A DNA stretch of 64,000 bases from Pycnococcus provasolii (GCA_049487715.1 CP150585.1:248001-312000), one strand, 5' to 3'. Shown: positions 9,793 through 19,762, numbered from the stretch's first letter. Translations and numbers: made by a program. The notes: generated by a model from the sequence alone, not told the origin.

Positions 9793-9937
9793 CTCGTGTT
9801 CGTGTTCCTGTAAGGTAAGGCTGGTTGGTTACAAGGTCCTCCTCCCAAGGTAAAAAGTCACGTCACGTAAAGGTGCCGTCTCAAGTGAAGTGATTGGGGC
9901 CCGTTACGGTACGGTAGGAAGGGGATTCGCAAGGGAA

Positions 9938-10046
9938 TTCGGGGTTTGGGAATTGGAATTATTATTCGGGGTTGGTAGAGTTTTTTTCCAGCTGAATTTC
10001 CCGATTTTATTTTATTTTCATCCACACGAAGGGTCGAAAGAATAAC
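9938..10046 (+). promoter_or_regulatory. Promoter region of ARA1 with TTCGGGGTT boxes and a TTTTCATCCACAC motif
   Basis: TTCGGGGTT occurs at 9938 and 9965, followed by a T-rich tract and ttttcatccacacgaa at about 10015-10030, roughly 20 bases ahead of the ATG. An almost identical motif, tttcatccacacaaaatg, occurs at 55281-55297. I infer a transcription-start/5' UTR element. Confidence 0.4.
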
Positions 10047-13000
10047 ATGGCGTCTGACAGATCGGGAGAGTTTGCGTCAATGTCGTCGCATGGTGGCGTC
10101 AGTGGCATGATCAGTGGCGGCAGTGGCTCCGTGGCTCCTCAGGATGATGATGATGATGATAAGTCATCTGCACCTTTGTGTTTGGCGTTCTATGTGACTG
10201 GTCACGGTCTGGGACACGCAACACGTGTCTCGTCCATCTTGCGGGAATTTTTAACGGCATTCGCAAACTCGCGTGCGGTAATTGTCACAGCGATCGCACC
10301 TCAGAACGGGTTCGCGGACCTCATTCAACCATCGTCGGGGTTTTTGGAGCGTGTTTCGTTTCGTCGGGCTGTGTTAGATGTTGGCGCAGTTCAGGCCGAC
10401 GCGCTTTCTGTGGACGCGTCCGCCTCGTTAGAAGCGTACGCGTCGATCGTGGGATCCGCAGAAACGAAAGCCAGCATTATCGCGGAAGAAGTCTCATTCT
10501 TGAAGAGAAATGCCGTCGACGTCGTCGCGACGGACGTCGTTCCCGTCGCATGTGCAGCCGCAAGGGCGGCGGGAATCCCGTGCGCCGCCGTATCCAACTT
10601 CACGTGGGACTACATATACGCCGCGTTCCTGCCGCAAACGACGTCCGAACAAACGCGAAGACACCGCGCACTCATCGCAGACATGCACCAGGACTACGTC
10701 AAGGCCACATGCCTCATTCGCATGCCAGGACACTGCCCCATGCCCGCGTTCAGACATATCGTCGACGTGCCACTCGTCGTCAGGCACAAACGAACGAAAC
10801 GAGAAGTCACGAGACAGAAACTCGGAATACCACTCGATGCCACAGTCGTGCTGTACCAGTTCGGTGGGCAGAACACAAATGGGTTCCAGCTCAAGGACGA
10901 CGCACTGCCCGACAACTGGTGGGCCATCATGGCCGCACCAACGCACCCAAAAGATGGAGAGAGGAGCGAACTACCTCCCAGGTGGGTACTCGCGATAGAC
11001 GCGTACATCCCAGACATCGTCGAGGCGAGCGACGTCCTGCTCGGAAAGGTGGGATATGGAACCGTGTCCGAGTGCCTCGCACATCGACGACCTCTTGTCT
11101 TCGTGCGTCGCTCGGCATTCGGCGAAGAGCCGTTCCTCAGAAGACTCATTGAAACGCACGCGTGCGCGGTCGAAATGCCCCGACGAGACTTTGCGGATGG
11201 ACGGTGGCGCACGTACCTAGCAGCCGCCGCACGCCTCGTGCCGCACTACGGAAAACCGACGAACGGTGCGCTCGTTGCCGCAAAGGTCTTGTACAAACTT
11301 GCCACGGAAGGTTTGCATTCCATCGACGGCGACGAATCGGAACCGCTTCCCGCGGCAGAGGCGCCGCCGGACGACGCATTCATCATGCCAGACTGGTTTC
11401 CCGCCCCGCGGCTCGAGCGTACAAACACTCCGCCGTTTGATGTCATGAATCCAGAGGGTGATGTGTTGCACAACGGCATGCGCATACTTTCACGCAAGCA
11501 GGTGGTCAGCGGAGTGAATGACCCGCTGTCGTCGTCGGAACCAAGAGAATCGCCGAGGACAAGCCGCGCACTTCTGGCGGAGTTGGATGACACCGCTGCA
11601 TTTCTTGACGCGCTTGGACACCTCACGAGCGCCACGTCGTCGAGTGTGAGCGAGTCGCCGTGGAGTGCTCGCCAGAGCCTGCCGGAGTGGCGCGCAGCCT
11701 CTCACTTCTTCGTCACGGACCCGTCGTACGTCGACAGCCATCCGATATCCGTCACACGCGCGCCTGGAAGGCTGGACGTCATGGGAGGCATTGCGGACTA
11801 CAGTGGCTCGCACGTGCTCGAGATGCCGATAGCCGAGGCTTGCCACGTTGCGGCGCAACTGCAGCCGCTCGTGCAGCCGTCCGAAGAACAGCCGTGGCTT
11901 TGGCGACACGTCGCGGACCGCGTGGCGAGTGACGCCGGCTCAAATGCCGGCGCGGTGATTCGCGTCGTTTCGTTTCACGCAGATGCCAGCGACCGAGCGC
12001 CAACCTTTGACGTGACTACGAAGCAGCTTCTCGTCGCGGATGGCAGCGCCCTCGTTGACTACGACGAGGCGATGGATGTTCTCAAGGCGGATCACGCGCG
12101 AAGCTGGGCGGCATACGTGGTTGGCTGCGTGTACGCGCTCGCGAAGGAGGGACACGTAAGCCTCGAACAGCTTCTGGGAAATAGCATAGCCATTCTTGTG
12201 AGTAGCGAGGTTCCTGAAGGCAAGGGTGTAAGCAGCAGCGCGGCGATCGAAGTTGCGACGATGGCAAGCCTCTGCTCGCTTTACAACGTGAAGATGGATG
12301 GCAGGACGTTCGTTCGTCTATGCCAGCGCGTCGAGAATCGCGTTTGCGGCGCACCGTGTGGCATCATGGATCAGTGCGCATCGGCGATGGGGCGCAAGGA
12401 CGAGCTGCTGTACCTCCGTTGCACGCCGGACGACGTGCTTGGTTCGGTTCCCATCCCACACGGATGCGTCTTCTGGGGCATCGATAGTGGCATACGGCAC
12501 TCGGTTGGCGGATCGGATTATGGCAGCGTGCGCTGCGGTGCGTTCATGGGCAAGCGCATCATCATGGGAGACCAGAGCGACGATGCAACTTCCTCGCACC
12601 TTGCGCAGAAGGTGGCGCCATCTTCCTTCCGTGCGCGTTACGAGCAGAGCATTCCCGTCTCGATGACCGGCGAAGACTTTTCGAGGCAGTACGGCGATCA
12701 CGGCGACGACGTCACGCGTCTCGATCCTGGCACCACGTACTCGGTGCGCGCACCTACCGAGCATCCGGTGAGCGAGAATTTCCGCGTGCGTATGTTTGTG
12801 CAGCTTCTTCTGAGCCATAAGCGAGAGCACGGTTCGGGAAACGGTGGCGGCAGGTGGCAGCAGCTCTTGTTGCAAGCTGGCGGAGCTCGCTGGTGGGATG
12901 AGACGGCACCTTTGCTCGGCGAGCTCATGCTTCAGAGCCACGCGTCGTACGGCGGAGTGGGCCTTGGTTCTGAGGGAACCGACCGTCTCGTGGAGCTTGC

Positions 13001-13220
13001 GCAAAAGCAGTCGCCATCGCTTCGAGGTGCAAAGATCACCGGAGGTGGTTCCGGGGGAACGGTGGTTGTGTTCGGCGACGCATCTCGCGCGGATGCCGCG
13101 GTAGCCGCGGTGGCTGCTCGTTATGAGGCTGAGACTGGATATAGTCCAAAGCTGTTTCGTGGGAGCTCGATGGGCGCATTTGCGTTCGGCGTGCTTCACG
13201 TGACTCTGGATCGGAAGTGA
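10047..13220 (+). CDS. ARA1: L-arabinokinase, fused glycosyltransferase-like and GHMP kinase domains
   Basis: Phosphorylates L-arabinose to L-arabinose 1-phosphate for salvage into UDP-arabinose and cell-wall or glycan synthesis (EC 2.7.1.46 by family). It has 1057 residues, close to plant ARA1. Residues ~45-420 are the glycosyltransferase-like domain, with FYVTGHGLGHATR near its start and GKVGYGTVSECL. From ~565 comes the GHMP kinase: the substrate signature RAPGRLDVMGGIADYSG, the ATP-binding motif PEGKGVSSSAAIE at ~720, and the last GHMP motif ITGGGSGGTVVVFG at ~997. This domain order is specific to plant-type arabinokinase. The MGGIADYSG wording separates it from galactokinase (GEHTDY) and is shared with ARA1. 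ATG at 10047. No intron or break is seen over 3.2 kb. The acidic DDDDDDK stretch near residue 35 is encoded by a GAT repeat. Confidence 0.92.
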   Translation: MASDRSGEFASMSSHGGVSGMISGGSGSVAPQDDDDDDKSSAPLCLAFYVTGHGLGHATRVSSILREFLTAFANSRAVIVTAIAPQNGFADLIQPSSGFLERVSFRRAVLDVGAVQADALSVDASASLEAYASIVGSAETKASIIAEEVSFLKRNAVDVVATDVVPVACAAARAAGIPCAAVSNFTWDYIYAAFLPQTTSEQTRRHRALIADMHQDYVKATCLIRMPGHCPMPAFRHIVDVPLVVRHKRTKREVTRQKLGIPLDATVVLYQFGGQNTNGFQLKDDALPDNWWAIMAAPTHPKDGERSELPPRWVLAIDAYIPDIVEASDVLLGKVGYGTVSECLAHRRPLVFVRRSAFGEEPFLRRLIETHACAVEMPRRDFADGRWRTYLAAAARLVPHYGKPTNGALVAAKVLYKLATEGLHSIDGDESEPLPAAEAPPDDAFIMPDWFPAPRLERTNTPPFDVMNPEGDVLHNGMRILSRKQVVSGVNDPLSSSEPRESPRTSRALLAELDDTAAFLDALGHLTSATSSSVSESPWSARQSLPEWRAASHFFVTDPSYVDSHPISVTRAPGRLDVMGGIADYSGSHVLEMPIAEACHVAAQLQPLVQPSEEQPWLWRHVADRVASDAGSNAGAVIRVVSFHADASDRAPTFDVTTKQLLVADGSALVDYDEAMDVLKADHARSWAAYVVGCVYALAKEGHVSLEQLLGNSIAILVSSEVPEGKGVSSSAAIEVATMASLCSLYNVKMDGRTFVRLCQRVENRVCGAPCGIMDQCASAMGRKDELLYLRCTPDDVLGSVPIPHGCVFWGIDSGIRHSVGGSDYGSVRCGAFMGKRIIMGDQSDDATSSHLAQKVAPSSFRARYEQSIPVSMTGEDFSRQYGDHGDDVTRLDPGTTYSVRAPTEHPVSENFRVRMFVQLLLSHKREHGSGNGGGRWQQLLLQAGGARWWDETAPLLGELMLQSHASYGGVGLGSEGTDRLVELAQKQSPSLRGAKITGGGSGGTVVVFGDASRADAAVAAVAARYEAETGYSPKLFRGSSMGAFAFGVLHVTLDRK

Positions 13221-13305
13221 GTGAGTCAAAGGTACCACTACTTGCCCTACTAGTAATTCCTTAGGTATAATTATTCGTTATTACTAAACACAAACACAAA
13301 CACGA

Positions 13306-14535
13306 TCAAGCCTTGAGCGTGATTTCGCCAGAACTCTTCTCACCACCATCTCCTCCTGTTTTTCCGGCCGATGGCCACCCTTTCTGTCGAACTTGTAAAG
13401 GCAAGGCTAAGTACGCCGAGGCAATTGCGCCGGCGTGCGCGGCGAGTTCCCTATTGGTCTCCAGCGAGTTTGCGATTCCCTCCTTGGCCCTTTTCGCGCT
13501 TGCGCGATTGCGCATTTTCAGGTAGACCGCCGCCCGATCGAACGGGTCATTCTCCGCACTTGGCGATGCCATATTGCCACTCAAACGGCGTCTGATGATT
13601 GCAATATCCTCTCGTTCACAGCTCGTCATAGTGAATTCGAGCAGGGCGAGTTCGCGACGAGGGACGATGTGTATGCACGAGACGGGACACATGGCGATCG
13701 CCTCATCGATGTCGTCGTCGCTGTCTGCCCACTGCGTTGTGACGCGCGCTCGTCCGTGTGTTTGTTCCACTTCGAACGTCGCGGGTGCTTGCGTCGCGCA
13801 TAAAGTGCAACCAATGCAAGAGCACTCGTCTACGAAGATGGCATCCGCGCGTGGGTCTCCTGCCCACGCCGACTTGGGATTTCCGTCGAAGCCTCCGTAT
13901 CCTCCTCTTCTAAGCTGTTTTCGTGCCGTGACGTACGCGACACGAAAGCTTTTGTCCAGAAGGAGCGGCAGCGCTTCGTTCAATAGAGCCGCCATGGCTG
14001 ACGCCTCGTCGCCCGCGACGTCAGGGTGCACGAGTTTTTGCAGAGTTTTATACTTCTTTTTAATATCTTCCGATGACGCGTCGTCGTCGACGTTGAACAG
14101 CTCGAACAGGTCGGACGGCGCGTGCGCGGACAGTGCTGAAGAGGCAACGGAGTCGTCGTCGTCCATGGCATCGACACCTGGTATGGATCGCTCGAACGAC
14201 GGATCACGAGGCACGTGCACCATATCACTAGAAGCTAGAGATGCGCAGGCAAGCTTGCGAAATGCTAATTTGAGGGGAGGGCGCACACACCTGCCCTTGT
14301 GTGCATATGATCCTGGAACATGTGACAGCAGACTTCTTCGAGATCGAGACATGCCATGAGCAGACGCCACAGCAGATCTCTTCACCGTGAGCAGACCTGA
14401 CACAAAAGAAACAGGTTGAAGCACACAAAAGGATCTCATAGGGCCAAGCACACCACACCTGTACCTGCCACGAACCCTATAGCACACCCTCCTTTCAGAT
14501 CCTTTCAGATGAACACGTGCCACTGCCGGCGACAT
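13306..14535 (-). CDS. Plastid DnaJ-ferredoxin (J domain plus 4Fe-4S) protein
   Basis: A 409-residue protein joining a J domain to a single-cluster ferredoxin. The first ~130 residues are basic and Ser-rich and look like a plastid transit peptide. The J domain (~140-205) has the HPD loop in LVHPDVAGDEAS, needed to stimulate Hsp70. At ~230-300 a ferredoxin-like domain carries CSCIGCTLC followed by MCPVSC, which gives the C-x2-C-x2-C...C-P set for one 4Fe-4S cluster. This combination is known from plastid J proteins of the DJC76/77/82 type in plants, of unclear function; a redox-responsive co-chaperone is the usual suggestion. The start is the first in-frame ATG (14535). The frame is open further to a GTG, and ATGs at 14439 or just before SRSRRSLLSHV are possible alternatives. 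Confidence 0.82.
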   Translation of the reverse strand: MSPAVARVHLKGSERRVCYRVRGRYRCGVLGPMRSFCVLQPVSFVSGLLTVKRSAVASAHGMSRSRRSLLSHVPGSYAHKGRCVRPPLKLAFRKLACASLASSDMVHVPRDPSFERSIPGVDAMDDDDSVASSALSAHAPSDLFELFNVDDDASSEDIKKKYKTLQKLVHPDVAGDEASAMAALLNEALPLLLDKSFRVAYVTARKQLRRGGYGGFDGNPKSAWAGDPRADAIFVDECSCIGCTLCATQAPATFEVEQTHGRARVTTQWADSDDDIDEAIAMCPVSCIHIVPRRELALLEFTMTSCEREDIAIIRRRLSGNMASPSAENDPFDRAAVYLKMRNRASAKRAKEGIANSLETNRELAAHAGAIASAYLALPLQVRQKGWPSAGKTGGDGGEKSSGEITLKA

Positions 14536-14738
14536 GTTATGCGCGGAGCAAGAATGGGCAAGAATATTCGACAATGATAGGCGCGGGGGGGGAGGTGACG
14601 TGTAAAACAAAAAGCAGCGAAAAAAAAGGACTTCAGAAAACACGCGTTATGGGGATACAGCGTTGCACCGTGTCCCGTAACCTACCTGGGCGGGCCCGGG
14701 CCCGCCGGGCCCTTTTGTTTCGCGCCGCCGGGCCTTCC

Positions 14739-15170
14739 TCACCACCTACCTGCTCGGAAACGTCCGTGCTGCTGCCAAGAGAGCAGGAGGCCACGTGTCC
14801 CTCGGAGCGCAGGACGGCTTTTTTTGGGACCTCCTCCTAACTCCCCAGTAGCCTTCCACTGGCGAAAAGCCTCGAGCGCAACCGCGTCACCCGTCGTGCG
14901 CGTGAATGCGCACGCCATTACACGATCCCTTAGATTCCAAGCAGCAGCGTCGTCTGGGGGTGGTGTTGCTGCTACTTGGCCGCCAATACACGCCGCGAAG
15001 AAATTTGCATCCCTCGCAGCACCGCGCTTGTGCGCTTCGCACTCCTCGTCGATGATGAATCGAAGAGCGTGTCGCGCGGCATGGCGGTGTGAGTGGTGGC
15101 GCAGTGGTGTGGTGGCGACCACGATCCCAAGGACACGGACGACAGCAGCAGCAGCGGACCACGATCCCAA
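14739..15170 (-). CDS. Possible hypothetical protein, 5' end not resolved
   Basis: An open frame without a convincing start (it opens from TTG). The middle of the translation, about 14790-15080, reads like real protein: ALRFIIDEECEAHKRG, NFFAACIGGQVAA, AWNLRDRVMACAF, ALEAFRQWKATGELGGG. I do not recognise the family. If it is real, the 5' end lies in another frame upstream, through an intron or an indel near the CAG-rich repeat at 15117-15196. The opposite strand is also open but low in complexity. Nothing recognisable is seen in the rest of 14536-15778, apart from a possible TATA box (gtataaatt) at about 15212 on the plus strand. Confidence 0.3.
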   Translation of the reverse strand: MGSWSAAAAVVRVLGIVVATTPLRHHSHRHAARHALRFIIDEECEAHKRGAARDANFFAACIGGQVAATPPPDDAAAWNLRDRVMACAFTRTTGDAVALEAFRQWKATGELGGGPKKSRPALRGTRGLLLSWQQHGRFRAGRW

Positions 15171-15196
15171 GGGGACGGCGACGACAGCAGCAGCAG
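15117..15196. repeat. Two tandem ~40-bp copies with CAG-rich tails
   Basis: Two adjacent copies of a ~40-base unit beginning gaccacgatcccaagg and ending in gacagcagcagcag (15117-15156 and 15157-15196). They differ at a few positions and lie upstream of the CYFIP gene. Confidence 0.6.
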
Positions 15197-15778
15197 TTGG
15201 CGCGCACGCGCGTATAAATTAGTGTATAAATTAGTTGGGGTCCCTGAGGAAGTGGTCGAACCAACCTCGTTAAAAAAACGGGCTCGGGGGCTTCCGTCGG
15301 AACTTTCGTATGATCTGTTTTCGTAGAAGTCAGAAACTTGGATCTGGCGGACTTTTGTACAATGCGTGGAGAAGTGTCGCAGGCAAGCCCGGTGCAACTC
15401 TTGATTTGTTCGCCAATCACGCAATTCTGTCCTGTACGCCTCGCCCTTTAATTCCGATATATTCTTTGCGAGTCCACGATAACTCGGTCGCGGCGCTTCT
15501 GTACTCGCTTCACCGCGCGACAGGGCGTGCCAAGTGGCAGGGATGCTACCCGCCGCCGACATTTCTCAGTCTGCCCAAAGCCGTGCAGCTACTGCAAAGG
15601 CATCACGACCGACTCATGCAAGTAGCAACGTTCTACTATCATCCGCCGTCGCCTAAGCCCGTCCTAACCAACTTCGGTCCATTGGCAATACTGCCCCCCC
15701 CTAAAACCCCCAAACTTGATTTTTTGTGTTTTTGTAAGAAGAAGCATTTCACGCCTCCGCGCGCTGGAAGAAGCTTTC

Positions 15779-18700
15779 ATGGCCTCCGCGGCCGCGCCAG
15801 GGCCAAGGGTTGATTATTCACATGCATCATGGTGGTCCTTTTTTGGTGATGGCCAAAACAATGGTGTGGCGGTCACATGTTCAGAATCAGAATCAGCCTT
15901 TGCATCAGCATCAGCATCAGGCACGCACATGCCCATGGCCAGGAGGGACAACTTGATGGTGGAGGACAACAGCAACTTGGAAGACTTGCATAGAGGTGTA
16001 TCTGTATCTGGTGGCTCCACTACTACTGCTCCTACCTATCATAATCACGTCATTCCAGCTGTCTTAGCTCGTTCATCTGCCTTGTCTCAGGATTCTTCTT
16101 CCGGAGGTTTCCCACCTTTCGTCACGGAGACTTTAGTGAGAGAAACGTACACCTCAGACGCGTATCAAGCGTGCATATCCTATGCAGCTAATATCACAAC
16201 TTACAGACCACTTTCGACGTGCCTGCCGCGGTTTCGACGGTACAGAAATTATCATGAGAACAATACGACGGCGCCGCTCGCTGTATCGAGAGACGCGGGA
16301 AGTGCGGCGGCGGCGGAAATGCGTATGCTGGAAGCGGATGCCGCCGCAATCGCACTACAAGCCATGCAAGCTCAAAATGATGCCATGCACGCATTTCAAG
16401 ACAGTACAAACTCCATCGAACACGCCGCGCGAGCGCGAGCGCCGCCGCACCGCGTGCGCGCCGCGGCTTGGCGCGCGTGCCGCGCCCTCGACGGCATATT
16501 CGCTGTCGACCACGCCGCAAGAAAAAACGCCGCTTTCGCCGCGGATGTGCGCGAATACCAGCGCATCTGTGCCGCGCTGCGTTGCGAGCCCGCAAACCCA
16601 GCCGCGAACGACGCGTGCGAACGCGTTACGACGCCATGGGCCGGAATTCACGCGCTCGCCAAGACGATGTCTACGCAGCAGCTGCCAAGCCTACTCACGA
16701 TGATTGGCGCGTGCGCGTGCGCTCTCGAGGATGACGGCGAAGGCGATGAAGCTGCTGGCGCCGTGCCGTTCACAACCGTGCATGTGTGCGCGCGAGCGAT
16801 GTGCCTGCTATTCGTTCTCGCCTTCCGTGAGGCGGATAACGCCGCGATGTACATTTCGGCGCAAGCTGACAGCCTTGGCGGGTGGGCGCACATAATTCAC
16901 GCAATCGACACAGTGTACCGCGCCGTCGGGCGCACCGTGCCGCTCGTTCCGCGGTGTCCCGTCGCGCTAGGCGACATTCTGCAGCTGTCGCCATTTCTGC
17001 GGCGCATCCTAGCCGTCGGTAGCGAGCAAATGCCGTCGTTCGCGCCGGCGCGCGAGGTGGAACAGCTCTTCTCGACCGCACTTCGGCGCCTCACGACGGG
17101 CGTCTTCGACGAGAGCACGGATCCGGAGAACCGCGAAACAATCAAGGCTGAGATCGACGAGGTGGCGCGTGCCGCACAGTCATCATTTGACAACTTTGCG
17201 AGCCAATTTGCATCTCAAGGACTGCGCATGAAACACATGATGAAGCAGAGGCGTGTTGGTGTGCCCTACACCACGCAAGATGCCGCGGCTATGTCGGAGC
17301 TTTGCCTGAGAGGAGTAAGGCTGCTAAATGGATGGCGACGGAAGTTGGCCGAGCACGCCGCGTGGCGCGCTCTCGCCGACTTCACGTCAAATGGCGTTGG
17401 CACTGCCATACCCGCCGGCATGCGTCTGACTGAGGAGGAGCGGAACGCGTACCTGCGACTCGCAGGCTTCATCAAGGACATTGGCGCACTGATGATGTCA
17501 CACGCGCAGCGCGTCGTGCCGACGTGTATTCAGCGGGTCGAGGGGATGCTGCGAAACTTTGCCTACGAGGCAATCCCGCACTGCACGAAGAATCTGCTCA
17601 CGCAGCACGTTCAAGCTCGTCCAATCAGCTCGCTGCTTGTCAAGTTGCGCCAGACCATCCTTCAGAACCAAGCAACTTCCGCCGATGTTGTGAGCCTCTC
17701 GCAGGCACAGCTGCACGCCGTAAGAGCTCTGTTCGACGAATTATTTCACGTAGTTGCCATTCTCAAAACGGCACAGCAAGGGTCAACTGACCCGTTGGCG
17801 TCGAAGCATGACGCTGCGAATCGCAGCCGTTGGTATCGAGGCAAGCACCAGTCTGCAGACCCGTCGTTAACGGAACATGCAGAACTGAACAGTGGCATTG
17901 AAACCATACGCGATGATGACCAGGCTCTCCAGGATGCGCGTCGCATTGCAGCTGAGCTGGAAAAGAATCGCATATTCGAGGCATTTGAGGATGTGGTGAC
18001 CGTTCTCTCAGATCTTGGAGACTTCGGCATGCGCGATGAGGCGGCTGTCTCCGCCGTGCGCGACGAGCCTCTGCAGGGCGAGTTGTCGACGCCTTGGATG
18101 CTGCTCGACCAGGTCTTTGGCTTTCACACCTCGAGTACGGGCCTTCTCGAGCGATGCAGCGTTCCCTTTCAGATCTACGGGGATGCCTGCCAAGGCGCCA
18201 TACATCGAATGGCTCACGATGCCACATTCATCGTAACCTATCAGCCATCGGTACATCGCTGCTGCGTGTTTGACGAGGTGCAGGCGGAGGCAGATGTTGC
18301 GTTCGACATCTTCATGAGCCGCTTCGCCACGGGGCGATTTGCGCATGCCAAAGCGCGATCGAGCTTTCATGTGATGGACTGGCGCCTGAAGTACAGTCTC
18401 TCCATGCCCTGTGCGACCTTTCGGCGCTACGGCGAGGCGCTCGGTGCAACTCTACCGCACAGTGTCGGTGCAACGAGCCGAAGTGTTCTCGTCAGTCCCG
18501 CGTCTCTCATGGCACAACGTGTTCAGAAACGCGTTCGCGAGAATGCCGACTTTGCCATCGAGCGCTTTGAGGTGGCAGGTCTGGCATTTGGCTTGATTGA
18601 GTTTGCGATGCACAGCCGCGCGTCTGCTCGTGCGTACAGCCTTCTCGCAAGTCCGTTCGAGGCTGATGGCCTTGCCGCGTCCATGGACACGCTCGACGCG

Positions 18701-19762
18701 ATTCGCCAGGAGATGGGCGATGCCACGTCTCTTGCGTCGATATCAGGTCGACTCGCAGAACTCTTGCTTGCCGAGGTGAAATCCGACCTCCTGCCAATGC
18801 ACATCTTCAACAAAGCCACTGGCCGATTCGTGCGCGGCACGACGGGCGATGCAGGTGTTGTGGTGAACTTTAACAGCGCGTTGCCGTCTGCGCCTCTTGG
18901 GCAAGGTTTCCGCTTCGGTGCGAAGCGACTGAATGCAGGCTTCATGCACACCGTGGCATCTCACCGATGCTTTGTCGGCGCACCCCATGCTCGCGCGATG
19001 CTTAACCACGTGGGCACCGCGGAGTGCGCGACGGTGGTGGCTAAGCTTGGCGAGCACGTTGGCAGTTTGTGCCAGTCCCTTCTCGATGGCATTCTCGCGG
19101 ATTTGATGAGGTGTGCGCCTCAGAGAGTTACGCCACCACCACTGGAGAGTGGCCCCGATGCTGTTCGAAGTTCGTATGCGACGCAGTTGAATTCCGTCGT
19201 ATCGTACGAGCACCTCGGTGAACTGATGTCAAGCTTGAGAGAGATTGGAAATGGCGTGGCTTTGTTGGAGCTTATGGATGTCGCGTACACGGAGGCGCGC
19301 GCGATTTCCGGTACGCCTGGACGCCGACGGACATTGTTGGGACGTTTTCTGCGTGGCGTGCGCAATACCGTCGCGGGCACAACGCTCCGCGGTCCGTACG
19401 CGCTTTCTTTCCCGCCTGATCCCGAGGCTGGCCACGAGCTTCACAGTCTGCTCGGCGCGGTGCTTTACTGTTTTTGCGCGGACTTCTACGTGGAGTACAG
19501 CCATGCGGGTGCAGGTGGTGCGAGTGGTGCGATGGCGCGTGCCGCGTACTGGGAGGCTTACGGCGACAGCGTGTGGCTCGGCGCCGTTTTGTTGTTGTGG
19601 TGCAGCGGGCAATCGCGTCGTTTTTTCGGCGGTGGCAATTACCTGAGCCGCGTCGTTGCGTCCGAGGAGCGTGAGCGTTCGAGCTCGAGCGGGACGTGCG
19701 CTCGTTGTTTGCACTTAATGCGTACAGAGGCTGGCGTGTATGACAAGGCTGTGCGCAGCTAA
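15779..19762 (+). CDS. CYFIP/SRA1/PIR subunit of the SCAR/WAVE complex
   Basis: A 1327-residue homologue of CYFIP (Sra-1/PIR121; PIR/KLUNKER in plants), the Rac-binding scaffold of the WAVE regulatory complex that switches on Arp2/3 actin nucleation. Family segments appear in order: a helical N-terminal half with QGLRMKHMMKQRRVGVPYTT; VFDEVQAEADVAFDIF, matching the conserved YDEIEAEVNLCFD block; and MHIFNKATGRFVRG followed by GFRFGAKRLNAGF and HRCFVGAPHARAML, matching the C-terminal FNYCTNRFVR / YGSKPLN / YRNFVGPPH blocks. Length is slightly above the usual ~1250-1285 because of a ~100-residue low-complexity N-terminus. Start: ATG at 15779 (ttcATGG); upstream the frame opens only from TTG. 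One uninterrupted frame, GC-rich. It implies a WAVE-type actin module in this organism, consistent with the two myosins. Confidence 0.85.
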   Translation: MASAAAPGPRVDYSHASWWSFFGDGQNNGVAVTCSESESAFASASASGTHMPMARRDNLMVEDNSNLEDLHRGVSVSGGSTTTAPTYHNHVIPAVLARSSALSQDSSSGGFPPFVTETLVRETYTSDAYQACISYAANITTYRPLSTCLPRFRRYRNYHENNTTAPLAVSRDAGSAAAAEMRMLEADAAAIALQAMQAQNDAMHAFQDSTNSIEHAARARAPPHRVRAAAWRACRALDGIFAVDHAARKNAAFAADVREYQRICAALRCEPANPAANDACERVTTPWAGIHALAKTMSTQQLPSLLTMIGACACALEDDGEGDEAAGAVPFTTVHVCARAMCLLFVLAFREADNAAMYISAQADSLGGWAHIIHAIDTVYRAVGRTVPLVPRCPVALGDILQLSPFLRRILAVGSEQMPSFAPAREVEQLFSTALRRLTTGVFDESTDPENRETIKAEIDEVARAAQSSFDNFASQFASQGLRMKHMMKQRRVGVPYTTQDAAAMSELCLRGVRLLNGWRRKLAEHAAWRALADFTSNGVGTAIPAGMRLTEEERNAYLRLAGFIKDIGALMMSHAQRVVPTCIQRVEGMLRNFAYEAIPHCTKNLLTQHVQARPISSLLVKLRQTILQNQATSADVVSLSQAQLHAVRALFDELFHVVAILKTAQQGSTDPLASKHDAANRSRWYRGKHQSADPSLTEHAELNSGIETIRDDDQALQDARRIAAELEKNRIFEAFEDVVTVLSDLGDFGMRDEAAVSAVRDEPLQGELSTPWMLLDQVFGFHTSSTGLLERCSVPFQIYGDACQGAIHRMAHDATFIVTYQPSVHRCCVFDEVQAEADVAFDIFMSRFATGRFAHAKARSSFHVMDWRLKYSLSMPCATFRRYGEALGATLPHSVGATSRSVLVSPASLMAQRVQKRVRENADFAIERFEVAGLAFGLIEFAMHSRASARAYSLLASPFEADGLAASMDTLDAIRQEMGDATSLASISGRLAELLLAEVKSDLLPMHIFNKATGRFVRGTTGDAGVVVNFNSALPSAPLGQGFRFGAKRLNAGFMHTVASHRCFVGAPHARAMLNHVGTAECATVVAKLGEHVGSLCQSLLDGILADLMRCAPQRVTPPPLESGPDAVRSSYATQLNSVVSYEHLGELMSSLREIGNGVALLELMDVAYTEARAISGTPGRRRTLLGRFLRGVRNTVAGTTLRGPYALSFPPDPEAGHELHSLLGAVLYCFCADFYVEYSHAGAGGASGAMARAAYWEAYGDSVWLGAVLLLWCSGQSRRFFGGGNYLSRVVASEERERSSSSGTCARCLHLMRTEAGVYDKAVRS

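Noticed and set aside
15200-15320. Possible tRNA (ggtcgaacc resembling a T-loop) on either strand
   Set aside because: No acceptor, D or anticodon stems can be formed around it.
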